DNA of 64,000 bases from an uncultured Pseudomonadota bacterium. GTDB taxonomy: Bacteria > Pseudomonadota > Gammaproteobacteria > Steroidobacterales > Steroidobacteraceae. The DNA lies in the NCBI GenBank assembly GCA_903832085.1, contig CAIKZZ010000037.1, positions 35,790-99,789 of the forward strand, given 5' to 3'. The position numbers and the translations under genes are program-made. Each line of letters opens with the position of its first letter. Within the stretch, counting starts at the first letter, position 1. The notes below the pieces were generated by a model. The model saw only the letters and a program-made list of their open reading frames with translations, did no database searches and was not told the DNA's origin. Of the stretch, positions 9,665-17,703 are shown piece by piece.

Positions 9665-10537
9665 TCACGATTTCGGATCGAATAGAGCTGTCTTTAGGCG
9701 GAAAATGGTCGAAATATCATCGTCGCCAAAACCGCCTTCAATCAGCTGGGCGTAGTGAGCGAGGGTTGTTTCGATTACTGAGAGCGTAACGCCGTGGCGT
9801 GCTGCCATTTGGCGGCAGATCTTGAGGTCCTTGTCGTGTAACCGAACCCGAAAGCCTGCCGGGAAATGGTCTTTCGCCATGAATGGCGCCCGATTGACGA
9901 AGTACCAAGATGAGCCCGCTCCTTTGCCGAGTGTCTCGATGACTTTATCCAGTGGCAGCTGCTCGGCTTGCGCAAAAGCCATTGCTTCGGCGACAGCCTG
10001 AATGATGCCGGCGCACATGATCTGATTGGTGGCTTTAGTTGACTGCCCAAAGCCGGTAGGTCCCATGTGAGTGACCGCGCGGCCTATGGCATCCAATATG
10101 GGTTTTGCGCGGGCAAAGGCCTCAGCTGAGCCGCCGCACATGATGGCAAGGGCTGCATCGCGTGCGCCCTCAACGCCGCCACTCACAGGGCAATCCAAAA
10201 ACGCGGCCCCTAAGGGCCTTAGTTGCGCCTCGGCGCGCCTTGCGGTGTCTGCCGATACGGTGGAGCAATCGATCACTAAGAGCCCTGGGCGTGCAGCTGG
10301 CATGATGGCATCAATGACGCTCAGGACGTCCGCATCTGCTGAGACACACAGAATAATGGCATCGACCTTGGCGGCAAGCTCTGCAGGGTTTGCGTAGGCG
10401 ATGGTGTCAATCTCAAGCGCGAGTGCTTGTGCCTTTTGGGCGGTACGATTTGTCACGCCAGCAAGGAACCCTGCGCGCTTGAGATTGCGTGCCATGTGGG
10501 CACCCATGGCACCAAGGCCAATAAATCCTGTTTGCAC
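9665..10537 (-). CDS. NAD(P)-dependent beta-hydroxyacid dehydrogenase (3-hydroxyisobutyrate dehydrogenase family)
   Basis: A 290-residue member of the beta-hydroxyacid dehydrogenase family. The N-terminal dinucleotide fingerprint is GFIGLGAMGAHMARNL, the substrate-binding signature DCPVSGG lies near 117, and the catalytic Lys168 is in STKATNQ. Family members include MmsB, GarR (tartronate semialdehyde reductase) and glyoxylate/succinic semialdehyde reductases. The sequence alone does not separate these, and neighbouring genes give no pathway hint. Monocistronic in appearance. Confidence 0.85.
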   Translation of the reverse strand: MQTGFIGLGAMGAHMARNLKRAGFLAGVTNRTAQKAQALALEIDTIAYANPAELAAKVDAIILCVSADADVLSVIDAIMPAARPGLLVIDCSTVSADTARRAEAQLRPLGAAFLDCPVSGGVEGARDAALAIMCGGSAEAFARAKPILDAIGRAVTHMGPTGFGQSTKATNQIMCAGIIQAVAEAMAFAQAEQLPLDKVIETLGKGAGSSWYFVNRAPFMAKDHFPAGFRVRLHDKDLKICRQMAARHGVTLSVIETTLAHYAQLIEGGFGDDDISTIFRLKTALFDPKS

Positions 10538-10713
10538 GACAGCTCCCCTAGCGACTTGTGAATGATTAGCGAGCTTATATCGCTATGATTTATGCCGCAG
10601 TATGGCAAGTCAGGCGCGGCGTTGCTACGGCAGATGCAACTGCCATGGGGCGTGGGCCGCGTGCGTGAGGGCTTGCCAGGAACGTTAAGTAGCGCCGCGT
10701 GTGCCTTCCATAC

Positions 10714-11244
10714 TTAACGTGACGCGCAGGCTTCCTCGACCTCGGCTTTTGCATTGACGCGCGCGGCATCAATTTCTGCATCCGAGAGGAATGTCTGAGT
10801 TTTATCCATGCCTTCGCGGTAGATGTGCCGAGAATGAATGTAACGGTCGTAGCGCTCTTTCGCGATCTGGCAATTATCTGCCTGCGCGGCCTGCACATCC
10901 TCTTCAACTTGGCGCTTGATCTCAGCGGAGGGCGCCTTGGCGCCGGCGGGGCGAGGCTGGTTTGTGCGTGCTGGCGCGCTTTGCATGCTCACTGGCGGCG
11001 CGCTTGCGGAGCTGCTGTCCATCAGGCCGACACCGTTGTGGCCACTCATGTTGGTTTCAACGGCTAGTAACTTGCCATCGCTCGGTGGTGGCTTGTCGGT
11101 GTAATGAATCGCCCCGTCTTTGTCAGACCACTTGTAAACAGACCCTTCGGCGTGTGCCGTTAGGCTGGCGCATAGCAGCAGAGCTGCGAGGCTGTACAGA
11201 CCAAGCCAGTGTGCGGCGGTAACGTGATGACGTGTGTTTTTCAT
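10714..11244 (-). CDS. exported DUF4124 domain protein
   Basis: A 176-residue periplasmic protein. The start at 11244 is fixed by AAGGAG six bases upstream; it is followed by a signal peptide with core LYSLAALLLCASL and a likely cut after TAHA. The DUF4124 module follows (VYKWSDKDGAIHYTDKPP), a short beta-rich motif frequent in gammaproteobacterial envelope proteins and of unknown function. The C-terminal part (about 110-176) is a charged helical region with two Cys. No operon partner. A role in envelope maintenance would be guesswork. Confidence 0.82.
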   Translation of the reverse strand: MKNTRHHVTAAHWLGLYSLAALLLCASLTAHAEGSVYKWSDKDGAIHYTDKPPPSDGKLLAVETNMSGHNGVGLMDSSSASAPPVSMQSAPARTNQPRPAGAKAPSAEIKRQVEEDVQAAQADNCQIAKERYDRYIHSRHIYREGMDKTQTFLSDAEIDAARVNAKAEVEEACASR

Positions 11245-11404
11245 ACCCAACTCCTTCTCGTCTACCCAAGCTTAGGCAGATTCAGACGTAGAATCTAGTG
11301 TGCGCCGCCTCAATAGCCGACCAAGTGATGGCCGTCACAGTCTTAACTACCACTTGTGGTAGGACCTGCGGCCACAGCCACGCAGACTGCGCTGCTTCGG
11401 CTCG

Positions 11405-12037
11405 TCAATCAAGCGTATTGCTGGACCAGCCGACTTGCGCGAGCTCCTGTAGCAACTGCGGCAATGTCTTGGCCGATAGTTTATCCATGATGCGCCGGCG
11501 ATGTGCCTCTACCGTCCGTTTGGTAATGCCCAGATTGGCTGCGATGACTGCGTAGTGAGTTCCTGCCACAATTTGGTGCAGTACCTGTGTCTCGCGCAGC
11601 GTGAGCTTGCTAAGACGCCCTGCCACGAGGGCTCTGGCATGGGTCTTGGCAAGCTGGGCCTGTGACAGACGGATGGCATGGTTGATGCTATCGAGCAGTG
11701 GCTGTTCTCTGGCAGGTTTAATTCCATAATTCACAGCGCCGCGTTTGATCAGGGACACGGCAGTATCAATATCGCCATGTGACACGCTGAAGATGACGGC
11801 CAAAGGCGAGTTTAGAGCGTGTAAGTGGGCGTAGAGCGCACCGCCGCTCATGCCTCGTAACGCGGTATCAAGGATCAAACAGCCAGCCGTGCGTGGATCA
11901 ACGTGTTTTAAAAAGCTTTCTGCATCCGCGTGAGTTTCAACCTGATAGCCTAAGGGTTGTAGCAAGCGGCAATAGCTTTCCCGTGCAGAGGCGCTGCTAT
12001 CCACTACATGCACAGGTGTTGCTTGAGTCGTGATCAT
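11405..12037 (-). CDS. FixJ/NarL-type response regulator with an atypical receiver domain
   Basis: A 210-residue two-domain regulator. The receiver domain (1-120) keeps the phospho-acceptor Asp57 (CLILDTALRGMSG) and the conserved Lys107 (IKPA), but has a single acidic residue (Asp13) where an acidic pair is usual and Ser for the switch Thr (VIFSVSHGD). The C-terminal LuxR-type helix-turn-helix (about 143-200) has LTLRETQVLHQIVAGTHYAV and GITKRTVEAHRRRIMDKL. FixJ-like build, but no sensor kinase is adjacent. It is transcribed in the same direction as the PII gene upstream but separated from it by a terminator. Target genes unknown. Confidence 0.85.
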   Translation of the reverse strand: MITTQATPVHVVDSSASARESYCRLLQPLGYQVETHADAESFLKHVDPRTAGCLILDTALRGMSGGALYAHLHALNSPLAVIFSVSHGDIDTAVSLIKRGAVNYGIKPAREQPLLDSINHAIRLSQAQLAKTHARALVAGRLSKLTLRETQVLHQIVAGTHYAVIAANLGITKRTVEAHRRRIMDKLSAKTLPQLLQELAQVGWSSNTLD

Positions 12038-12151
12038 TGCCTTTGTGCCAATCAGCGATAGCTGATACTGCGTTGAATTTAGCTAAGCCACATCAGCAAT
12101 TACCCGATAGGTATTTGCACAAGACGTAAAGATGTTTCGCGCTAGACGGCC

Positions 12152-12178
12152 AAAAAAAAGGCAGACCGCAGCCTGCCT
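12152..12178 (-). terminator. Rho-independent terminator of the PII gene
   Basis: Read on the minus strand, AGGCAG (12178-12173) pairs with CTGCCT (12164-12159) around an 8-base loop, followed by a run of eight T (12159-12152). It lies 80 bp after the PII stop codon and 115 bp before the response regulator start, so it should separate these two co-oriented genes. Confidence 0.8.
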
Positions 12179-12259
12179 CAAGGGGGTTCAAAGTCATACA
12201 AACTTTCGAATCAGCAGTTTCCTTAAGAGCTATTTAATGGCGTCTAAACGCACGTGGCT

Positions 12260-12610
<351 letters not shown>

Positions 12611-12679
12611 TCAGCGCGACACCGCCGACCATGGGCTTGTAGGGTGCATGGCCCGCATTCCTGCCCGATACACAACACA

Positions 12680-12697
12680 TTGCAGTTTTCATGCCAA
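12680..12697 (-). promoter_or_regulatory. probable sigma-54 promoter for the PII gene
   Basis: Minus-strand TTGGCATGAAAACTGCAA fits the -24/-12 consensus (TTGGCAC...TTGCA), with the invariant GG and GC elements 12 bases apart. Transcription would start near 12670, giving a leader of about 70 nt before the ATG at 12598. Sigma-54 control is well known for glnK genes under NtrC. Confidence 0.65.
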
Positions 12698-12776
12698 GCA
12701 GAAATACCTATATTAATCAAACTGTTATATATTTAGATCATCGCTAATAAGGATGTGGCTTGCTCCAATTGAGTGC

Positions 12777-12801
12777 GCGCACCCATCATGAATGGCGGCG
12801 C
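12777..12801. promoter_or_regulatory. imperfect inverted repeat, possible NtrC-type enhancer site
   Basis: GCGC and CCAT arms mirror ATGG and GCGC around a central CATGA. The site is centred about 120 bp upstream of the predicted sigma-54 start point, a usual distance for an enhancer. The match to a canonical NtrC box is only partial, and the site could instead serve the divergent ubiK gene. Confidence 0.3.
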
Positions 12802-12897
12802 CTGGTCTTATTTGGTGCGTAGGGGCGGGGCCTGTTGGGCATGCGCATTCCGCTACACTGCACAGGTGCTACTGTTTAATTTAAGAGTGAGACAGCC

Positions 12898-13155
12898 ATG
12901 ACGAACGGTTTCGATCCACGTTTTTTTGATGAAATGGCCAAGCGTTTGGCTGATGTGATGCCGCCACAAATGACAGCGCTGAAAGACGGGATCGAAGCGA
13001 ATTTTCGTAGCGTGCTACAAGCCGGGCTTGCCAAACTGGATTTAGTTTCGCGCCAGGAATTTGACGTGCAGGCTGCTGTTTTGGCGCGTACGCGCGAGAA
13101 GCTCGGCGCGCTGGATGCGCGCCTTGCAGATCTCGAAAAAGAACTGGGCCGTTAA
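12898..13155 (+). CDS. ubiK: ubiquinone biosynthesis accessory factor UbiK
   Basis: An 85-residue protein of the UbiK/YqiC family, which assists the soluble ubiquinone biosynthesis complex in aerobic growth and binds lipids. The N-terminal half has the typical DPRFFDEMAKRLADVMP; the C-terminal half is a coiled coil of repeated charged and hydrophobic residues (REKLGALDARLADLEKEL). Length matches the family. It is single, divergent from the PII gene and convergent with the cytochrome gene. Confidence 0.9.
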   Translation: MTNGFDPRFFDEMAKRLADVMPPQMTALKDGIEANFRSVLQAGLAKLDLVSRQEFDVQAAVLARTREKLGALDARLADLEKELGR

Positions 13156-13188
13156 AACCGCGACAGCACTAGACGCCGTTGGTATGAC

Positions 13189-13713
13189 TTACTGACTGCT
13201 TTTGACCAGATAATCGACAGTCTCTTTGATCAGTGCATCGGGTAGATCCGATCGCCCGCCTTTCATCGGCATGACGCCGGCTTTGCCTTGAAAGCCCTTC
13301 AGCGCATGTTCATAGAGCGTGTTTTTACCTTGAGCGATGCGTACTGCCCATGCGGCGTGATCCCCCATTTTTGGGGCTCCGGCAATGCCGGCGCCATGGC
13401 ATGCGCTACACACGGCTTTGTAGGTCGCTTCGCCATTAGCAGGAATCGGTAGCGCCGCCATGGCTGCCGTGGGCTCAGCTGACTTGGCGCTTACTGCTAG
13501 TGCACTGTTATCTTTGCCAGCAACTGCAACCTGGCCCACTGGTGCGAGGCGCTCTGCAACATGCGCTTCGACCATGGAGTCTGTTTGGGCCCGATTATTT
13601 TCAAAAGGGACTCCCACGGAACGCGCGAAAATGAATATCCCAATCGCAATAGCGATCAAGAGTCCGAGAACGATGCTGAACATATTGAAAAAGTGATCGT
13701 CGTTCTTGCTCAC
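13189..13713 (-). CDS. membrane-anchored cytochrome c5-type protein
   Basis: A 174-residue monoheme c-type cytochrome. An N-terminal transmembrane helix (about 10-32, VLGLLIAIAIGIFIFARSVG) anchors it to the inner membrane with the rest in the periplasm. A low-complexity Ala-rich linker (60-90) precedes the heme motif CSACH (102-106), and Met148 or Met150 (GVMPMKGG) is the likely distal ligand. Class I cytochrome c5 family; probably moves electrons to a terminal oxidase. Stands alone between ubiK (convergent) and the tRNA. Confidence 0.9.
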   Translation of the reverse strand: MSKNDDHFFNMFSIVLGLLIAIAIGIFIFARSVGVPFENNRAQTDSMVEAHVAERLAPVGQVAVAGKDNSALAVSAKSAEPTAAMAALPIPANGEATYKAVCSACHGAGIAGAPKMGDHAAWAVRIAQGKNTLYEHALKGFQGKAGVMPMKGGRSDLPDALIKETVDYLVKSSQ

Positions 13714-13827
13714 GAGTAGTTCCTAAGGCAGTTTTTGCAGGGTCCAAGTATAGCTGTTACTGGGTAGGGGCCGAAAGTGGTCAGTTGGACGCCTCTTCTT
13801 GACTACCTGTAGAATCAGCCCCGCAAA

Positions 13828-13904
<77 letters not shown>

Positions 13905-14207
13905 TTTTCAACGCGATGGATCAGTAACCTGCCTGATGCGTGAGGCGCTTGCGGGCTAGGCTTGCCCGTGGGTTGGCGTTAGATAGCGCGTTTCAGTCCA
14001 CTTAATTTAGCGTTGGGCTCCCTCTAAACGCAAATGGTTTGAATGTAATGGGAATGGTCCTTGCTAACTGTTATGAGTTAAACGATGCTACCGTAAATCT
14101 GCGGGTTGAAGACGTGTGCAATGCGCGTAACTTGAGCCTGAGTTTCAATTTCACCAAAAACATAAGTTTGGTAGATTCAGTACTGTTAAGGATTGCTAGG
14201 CTTTTTT
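13905..14207. other. 303-bp spacer between the two tRNA-Arg genes
   Basis: No supported gene. A GC-rich inverted repeat with CGGGC/GCCCG arms lies about 45 bp after the first tRNA and could help end its transcript, but lacks a T-run. A short reading frame here runs into the second tRNA and is not credible. Confidence 0.5.
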
Positions 14208-14284
14208 GCGCCCGTAGCTCAGCTGGATAGAGTACTTGGCTTCGAACCAAGTGGTCGGAGGTTCGAATCCTTCCGGGCGCACCA
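14208..14284 (+). tRNA. tRNA-Arg (anticodon TCG)
   Basis: A 77-nt cloverleaf with acceptor GCGCCCG/CGGGCGC, anticodon stem CTTGG/CCAAG and loop CTTCGAA (anticodon TCG, codon CGA), T-arm GTTCGAATCC and encoded ACCA. It stands at the border of a gene-poor, remnant-rich patch that runs to about 15.9 kb, a common situation at tRNA integration hot spots. Confidence 0.97.
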
Positions 14285-14301
14285 TTTCGCTAAGGACGTT
14301 T

Positions 14302-14757
14302 TTACACTTTCTCGTGTAACCAGATTTTTATCAGCGATTGGTGTGGGACATCGCATGCATTGGCTGTTGCTTTGATGGGTTTCAACAAGTGCTGCGGTAG
14401 GCGCAGCGATATTGTTTGCATTAATGGCTTAAGTTTGGGAAATACGACGCGCTGCGCCTTACTCCACTCGATGTAGTCGCTCGAGTCGCGCACTTCCAAC
14501 AACGCTCGCTCTTCCGCCTCGTTAGCAAATGTCGTATGTTGATATTCACTGGGCAAGTGTTCGCCGAACATCTCAATCTGGTGCATGTGCTCGTGAAGGA
14601 TCGTGACGATGCCAACGCCGCCATCGTCAAGCAGCTTCCAGTAGATGTAGTGCTTTTCGTATCGGCAGACGTATCCGGTGACACCAAGTTCTGCAGGGAT
14701 TTTCCGCCAAGGGATACGTCGCTCAGCGATTGCGTCAAACTGTTCGAAGAGCCCCAT
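14302..14757 (-). CDS. fused or remnant toxin-antitoxin protein (ParE/RelE-like end plus CopG/BrnA-like antitoxin)
   Basis: One 151-residue frame joins two recognisable parts. Residues 1-70 look like the C-terminal two thirds of a RelE/ParE toxin (ipwRKIPAELGVTGYVCRYEKHYIYW, then VTILHEHMHQIEMF), lacking the N-terminal helices. Residues 75-151 match CopG/BrnA-type antitoxins (NEAEERALLEVRDSSDYIEW, ISLRLPQHLLKPIK, and C-terminal HQSLIKIWLHEKV). In the usual arrangement these are separate genes. Either an internal ATG near residue 61 starts a free antitoxin, or the frame makes a chimera. A ParD-like antitoxin start lies out of frame just upstream, so a deletion probably built this locus. It lies 17 bp from the tRNA-Arg. 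Confidence 0.6.
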   Translation of the reverse strand: MGLFEQFDAIAERRIPWRKIPAELGVTGYVCRYEKHYIYWKLLDDGGVGIVTILHEHMHQIEMFGEHLPSEYQHTTFANEAEERALLEVRDSSDYIEWSKAQRVVFPKLKPLMQTISLRLPQHLLKPIKATANACDVPHQSLIKIWLHEKV

Positions 14758-14794
14758 TGACTCGCACGTTTAACGTCAACGGTTTGGACATCAT
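14735..14794 (-). pseudogene. short ParD-like antitoxin N-terminal remnant
   Basis: Two adjacent ATG codons (14794 and 14791) open a 19-codon frame reading MSKPLTLNVRVNGAL, which resembles the first residues of ParD/CopG-type antitoxins. The frame ends quickly inside the toxin-like gene, which continues in another frame. This looks like the left edge of a deletion that removed most of the antitoxin and the toxin N-terminus. The match is short, so this is tentative. Confidence 0.35.
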
Positions 14795-14947
14795 CTTAAG
14801 TCCCCTACAGGTGTCTTCATTTTAGGAAATATTCTTCACAAAACAAGTTAAAGGGACCGGTATTTGGCCTCTCCTGCAAAACCTGACATGATTTCGTGCT
14901 GGAATGTCGACGTCCCCCTCAGTACTTGATGGCTTATTGGAGTGGTT

Positions 14948-15352
14948 ATGTCAGCACTACTGTCCGCGCGTCGTTTAATTAGTTCCGGATCGAGCTTTGA
15001 GGAGGACATCGGCTACTCCAGAGCAGTAGTGCAGGGCGACTGGATATTTGTATCGGGTACGACTGGCTATAACTACCAAAGCATGAGCCTGCCAGAGGGC
15101 TTGTTAGCTCAAGCAGAACAAGCTTTAGCGAATATTGAATCCGCTTTGCATTCGGCCGGCGGCAGGCTAAGTGACGTCGTGCGCGTGACTTATATTTTAC
15201 CGAATGCTACTGAATTTGCCGAGTGCTGGCCGATACTTAAGAAGGCTTTTGGTGGGATCCGTCCAGCCGCGACGATGATCAGTGCCGGTCTTGCTGATCC
15301 TAAAATGAAAATCGAGATTGAGGTAACCGCATTAACTACGAGCCGAACCTAG
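14948..15352 (+). CDS. RidA (YjgF/YER057c/UK114) family protein
   Basis: A 134-residue member of the RidA superfamily, which as trimers hydrolyse reactive enamine/imine intermediates. Visible family features are the YSRAVVQGDWIFVSGTTGYN strand region, the helix with AQAEQALANIESALHSAGG, and the C-terminal RPAATMISAGLADPKMKIEIEV. The usual Arg of the active site lies in IRPAAT. The ATG at 14948 has GGAG five bases upstream. It is isolated between remnants; it may be a subfamily member with a role other than RidA itself. Confidence 0.85.
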   Translation: MSALLSARRLISSGSSFEEDIGYSRAVVQGDWIFVSGTTGYNYQSMSLPEGLLAQAEQALANIESALHSAGGRLSDVVRVTYILPNATEFAECWPILKKAFGGIRPAATMISAGLADPKMKIEIEVTALTTSRT

Positions 15353-15642
15353 TCGGTAATGCCTAGGCTCATTTCGGTGTCAGCGCATTTTTAAATACCG
15401 TGGCATCTGTAGACCCTCTGTGATAGATCGTGGAGATACGGTTGAAGTTGAGCAAAGCGGTAGTTGCCGTTCTTGAAACCATCGCGGCGGCTGACAGCGT
15501 GTGAGTACTACAAAGCCATGGGGATTTGGGTGCGCCGCAAGTCTCGCGTTTCCAGAAATGCATGGTATGCCGTTACGTTAGAAAATTCACTTAGCTGAGG
15601 AAGCGGTCGCGGAACTCAGTGGGTGAGAGGATAGGAAATGTG
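15353..15642. other. 290-bp non-coding stretch
   Basis: No supported gene. A 64-codon minus-strand frame (15369-15563) has no recognisable family and no good ribosome binding site. The stretch is probably decayed coding DNA continuous with the modE-like pseudogene next to it. Confidence 0.45.
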
Positions 15643-15900
15643 TCAGCTGCTCAGGGGCACTACGGGTTGCTTGAGTGCCTCGTTAAGATTGCTGAGCAAT
15701 CACTACGCGCGGCGATAGCTCATGCCAAGATCTCGGGCAGCTTGGCTTAAGGAACCGGTGAGTGCCATTGCCTCGGCCAAGGCAATCTCGCCAGGGCCAA
15801 AGGCGCACACGCCGCTGAGCTAATTTCGGATCCGGACCGAAACGGTGCCCATGATTTCTTCCCGTGCCGGGATCTTAGCGTCTTCCGCGGCGAGGCGCAT
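15643..15900 (-). pseudogene. modE: decayed modE-like molybdate regulator
   Basis: Translating the minus strand gives a clear ModE N-terminal winged helix-turn-helix broken by stops. The surviving segments, in one frame, are SVRIR, a TAG, then AFGPGEIALAEAM, LTGSLSQAARDLGMSYRRA, TAG TGA in place of the usual Trp-Leu, then LLSNLNEALKQPVV and a final stop. A stop at the invariant Trp of the SYRRAW motif is a typical decay lesion. The effector domain is gone. The gene points away from modA, 64 bp from it. No complete modE or modBC is present here. High confidence that this is a relic of the LysR-type ModE HTH. Confidence 0.75.
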
Positions 15901-15923
15901 GCGCTACGGCGGTAACTCCATTG

Positions 15924-15947
15924 CGATATAGTCTAACCAACATAACG
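15924..15947. promoter_or_regulatory. ModE-box-like operator upstream of modA
   Basis: CGATATAG, an 8-base spacer, then ACATAACG. The known ModE operator of E. coli modA has an 8-8-8 layout with arms like CGTTATAT and ACATAACG; the right arm here is identical and the left differs at three positions. It lies 18 bp before the modA start and between modA and the broken modE-like gene. Confidence 0.55.
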
Positions 15948-15964
15948 GTAGACGGAATGTGACC

Positions 15965-16735
15965 ATGGGTCAGTGGAATCGCCTAAAAATTGTCCTTATT
16001 GGCTTCGTATTCGCCAGCGCATCCGTCGCGGTCACGCCTAAGCCGGTGATCGTGACCGTTTTTGCGGCGGCATCACTGACAGAGGCCGTTGGGCAACTGG
16101 CGGCGGCTTATGAAAAAGACAGTGGCATCGCTATTAAGACATCATTTGCATCGAGCGGCATGCTGGCACGCCAGATTGAAGCTGGCGCACCGGCAGATAT
16201 TTTTATTTCAGCAGACATGGCGTGGATGGATGAACTTGAGAAACACAAACGGCTCGTCAGTGGTAGTCGTCGGCCACTGCTCTTGAATCGACTGGTATTG
16301 GTAGCACCAGCTGACAGTGCGATCAAGCTAAAGCTTGAACCGCATGTTCGAATCGTCTCGGCATTAAATGGCGGGCGCCTTGCACTTGCCGAGCCCGACA
16401 CCGTTCCTGCCGGTCGCTACGCGCGTGTTGCGTTTACATCGTTGGAAGTATGGAAAGATCTTGAGCCAAACATCCTTCGTGCCGAGGATGTGCGCGCGGC
16501 GCTTGCTTGGGTCGCTCGAGGAGAAGCTCCGCTTGGGGTTGTTTACGCGACCGATGCAAAAGTCGAGCCGCGGGTGCGGGTCGTTGATATGTTTCCGGTC
16601 TCGAGCTACCCACCAATCATTTATCCAATTGCGCAGGTTATAGGCGCATCGCGCTCAGCGGCTGGTTTCGCAGCCTATCTTGAGTCAGCGGCGGCACGCA
16701 CGGTGTTCACCAAATACGGGTTCGACATCCCATAA
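15965..16735 (+). CDS. modA: molybdate ABC transporter substrate-binding protein
   Basis: A 256-residue periplasmic molybdate/tungstate-binding protein. A signal peptide (hydrophobic IVLIGFVFASASVAV) precedes the mature start, followed by family motifs VFAAASLTEAV, KTSFASSGMLARQIEAGAPADIFISAD, the GRLALAEPDTVPAGRYAR hinge, and GVVYATDA. The ATG at 15965 is preferred to a GTG six bases earlier. Normally modB and modC follow; here the next gene is dsbA on the other strand, so this is an orphan modA unless the membrane parts lie elsewhere. A ModE-like operator precedes it. Confidence 0.93.
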   Translation: MGQWNRLKIVLIGFVFASASVAVTPKPVIVTVFAAASLTEAVGQLAAAYEKDSGIAIKTSFASSGMLARQIEAGAPADIFISADMAWMDELEKHKRLVSGSRRPLLLNRLVLVAPADSAIKLKLEPHVRIVSALNGGRLALAEPDTVPAGRYARVAFTSLEVWKDLEPNILRAEDVRAALAWVARGEAPLGVVYATDAKVEPRVRVVDMFPVSSYPPIIYPIAQVIGASRSAAGFAAYLESAAARTVFTKYGFDIP

Positions 16736-16785
16736 GCGGCTGTGTCGTGCCGACTATGCATGCGCGGTGCCAAACCGTGGTTTGG

Positions 16786-17679
16786 TTAGTGCTTGTGCTC
16801 GGATGCGGCTAAATCGTTGATCAGTTGAATGAGCTGCGGCTCACCGCCTGCTGAACCCACGTCGGCCGTGTACTTGCCATTGACGATAATGGCGGGCACT
16901 CCTGCAACTCTGTAGCGCTTTGTCAGGTCTTCGGCTCGATGCATCTTACTTTCCACCGAGAAAGACCGGTATGTCCGATCAAAATCAGCATCGGATATGC
17001 CATGCTCTTTTAGGAATGCGCGCTGGAGTTGCTCGGTTTTGACTGGATCCTGATCGACAAGATAATGGCCGTTGTCATGAATCTCGTGAAAAACGACCGC
17101 ATGCAGTTCATCTAACTTCCCAAGTGCTTCTAGCGTGTAGAAAAGGCGCGCATGGCCCTGATGAACCGGGCTACCCCACATCACAGGGATGCGCACGAAT
17201 TCCACATAGGCGGGCTTGTGTTTGCGCCACTCTTCGAGTGTTGGATCAAAATGAAAGCAGTGACCACAGGCGTACCAAAAGACCTCGACTACTTCGACCT
17301 TGTCGACAGCAGCCGCAGTCGGTTGGGCGGCGGCGAGAGTTGTGTAGTTTTTCCCTTCAATCCAGTGTGAGGGAATGGGCGTGCTGACCGCTGGAGCATT
17401 GGCGGCCACTGCCGCTGCAATAGGCGAAAGCCCCGACGGCAAGCTATCAATGCTTTCATCAGCGTCGCTTTCATCAGCAAGCCCGACGGCGCGTTCATTG
17501 CTGGTTAAGCGATTCGCGCCAGCATTTAAGCTAACCGCCGTTGATGACTCGGCATGACGCGCTATTTTGCTCGCTGTATTACTAGCGTGATGGCCGCAGG
17601 CAGCTAGCGCTAGTAGCAATGCGACTGCCAAGGCCCCCCGCACTGCGTACACGGGATGTGATGGGCGTTGCTTGTTCAT
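16786..17679 (-). CDS. DsbA-family thiol:disulfide oxidoreductase (lipoprotein form)
   Basis: An envelope oxidant with a thioredoxin fold and helical insertion. The active site is CGHC (VFWYACGHCFHF), and the cis-Pro loop is AGVPAIIVNG, as in DsbA. The N-terminus has a lipobox (LLALAAC), so it is probably a lipid-anchored periplasmic protein. An Ala/Ser-rich linker of about 90 residues separates the lipid anchor from the catalytic domain, longer than usual. It follows cytochrome c4 closely. The start is uncertain: ATG at 17679 gives the neatest signal peptide, while GTG at 17703 and ATG at 17691 are alternatives without clear ribosome binding sites. Confidence 0.88.
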   Translation of the reverse strand: MNKQRPSHPVYAVRGALAVALLLALAACGHHASNTASKIARHAESSTAVSLNAGANRLTSNERAVGLADESDADESIDSLPSGLSPIAAAVAANAPAVSTPIPSHWIEGKNYTTLAAAQPTAAAVDKVEVVEVFWYACGHCFHFDPTLEEWRKHKPAYVEFVRIPVMWGSPVHQGHARLFYTLEALGKLDELHAVVFHEIHDNGHYLVDQDPVKTEQLQRAFLKEHGISDADFDRTYRSFSVESKMHRAEDLTKRYRVAGVPAIIVNGKYTADVGSAGGEPQLIQLINDLAASEHKH

Positions 17680-17703
17680 GAAGGTGGTCATCGTTATCTG
17701 CAC

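Noticed and set aside
14039..14230. A 63-codon frame between the two tRNA genes
   Set aside because: It runs into tRNA-Arg(TCG), has no ribosome binding site and no recognisable domain.
15369..15563. A 64-codon minus-strand frame
   Set aside because: No family match, weak start, and it lies in a stretch of decayed sequence next to a pseudogene.
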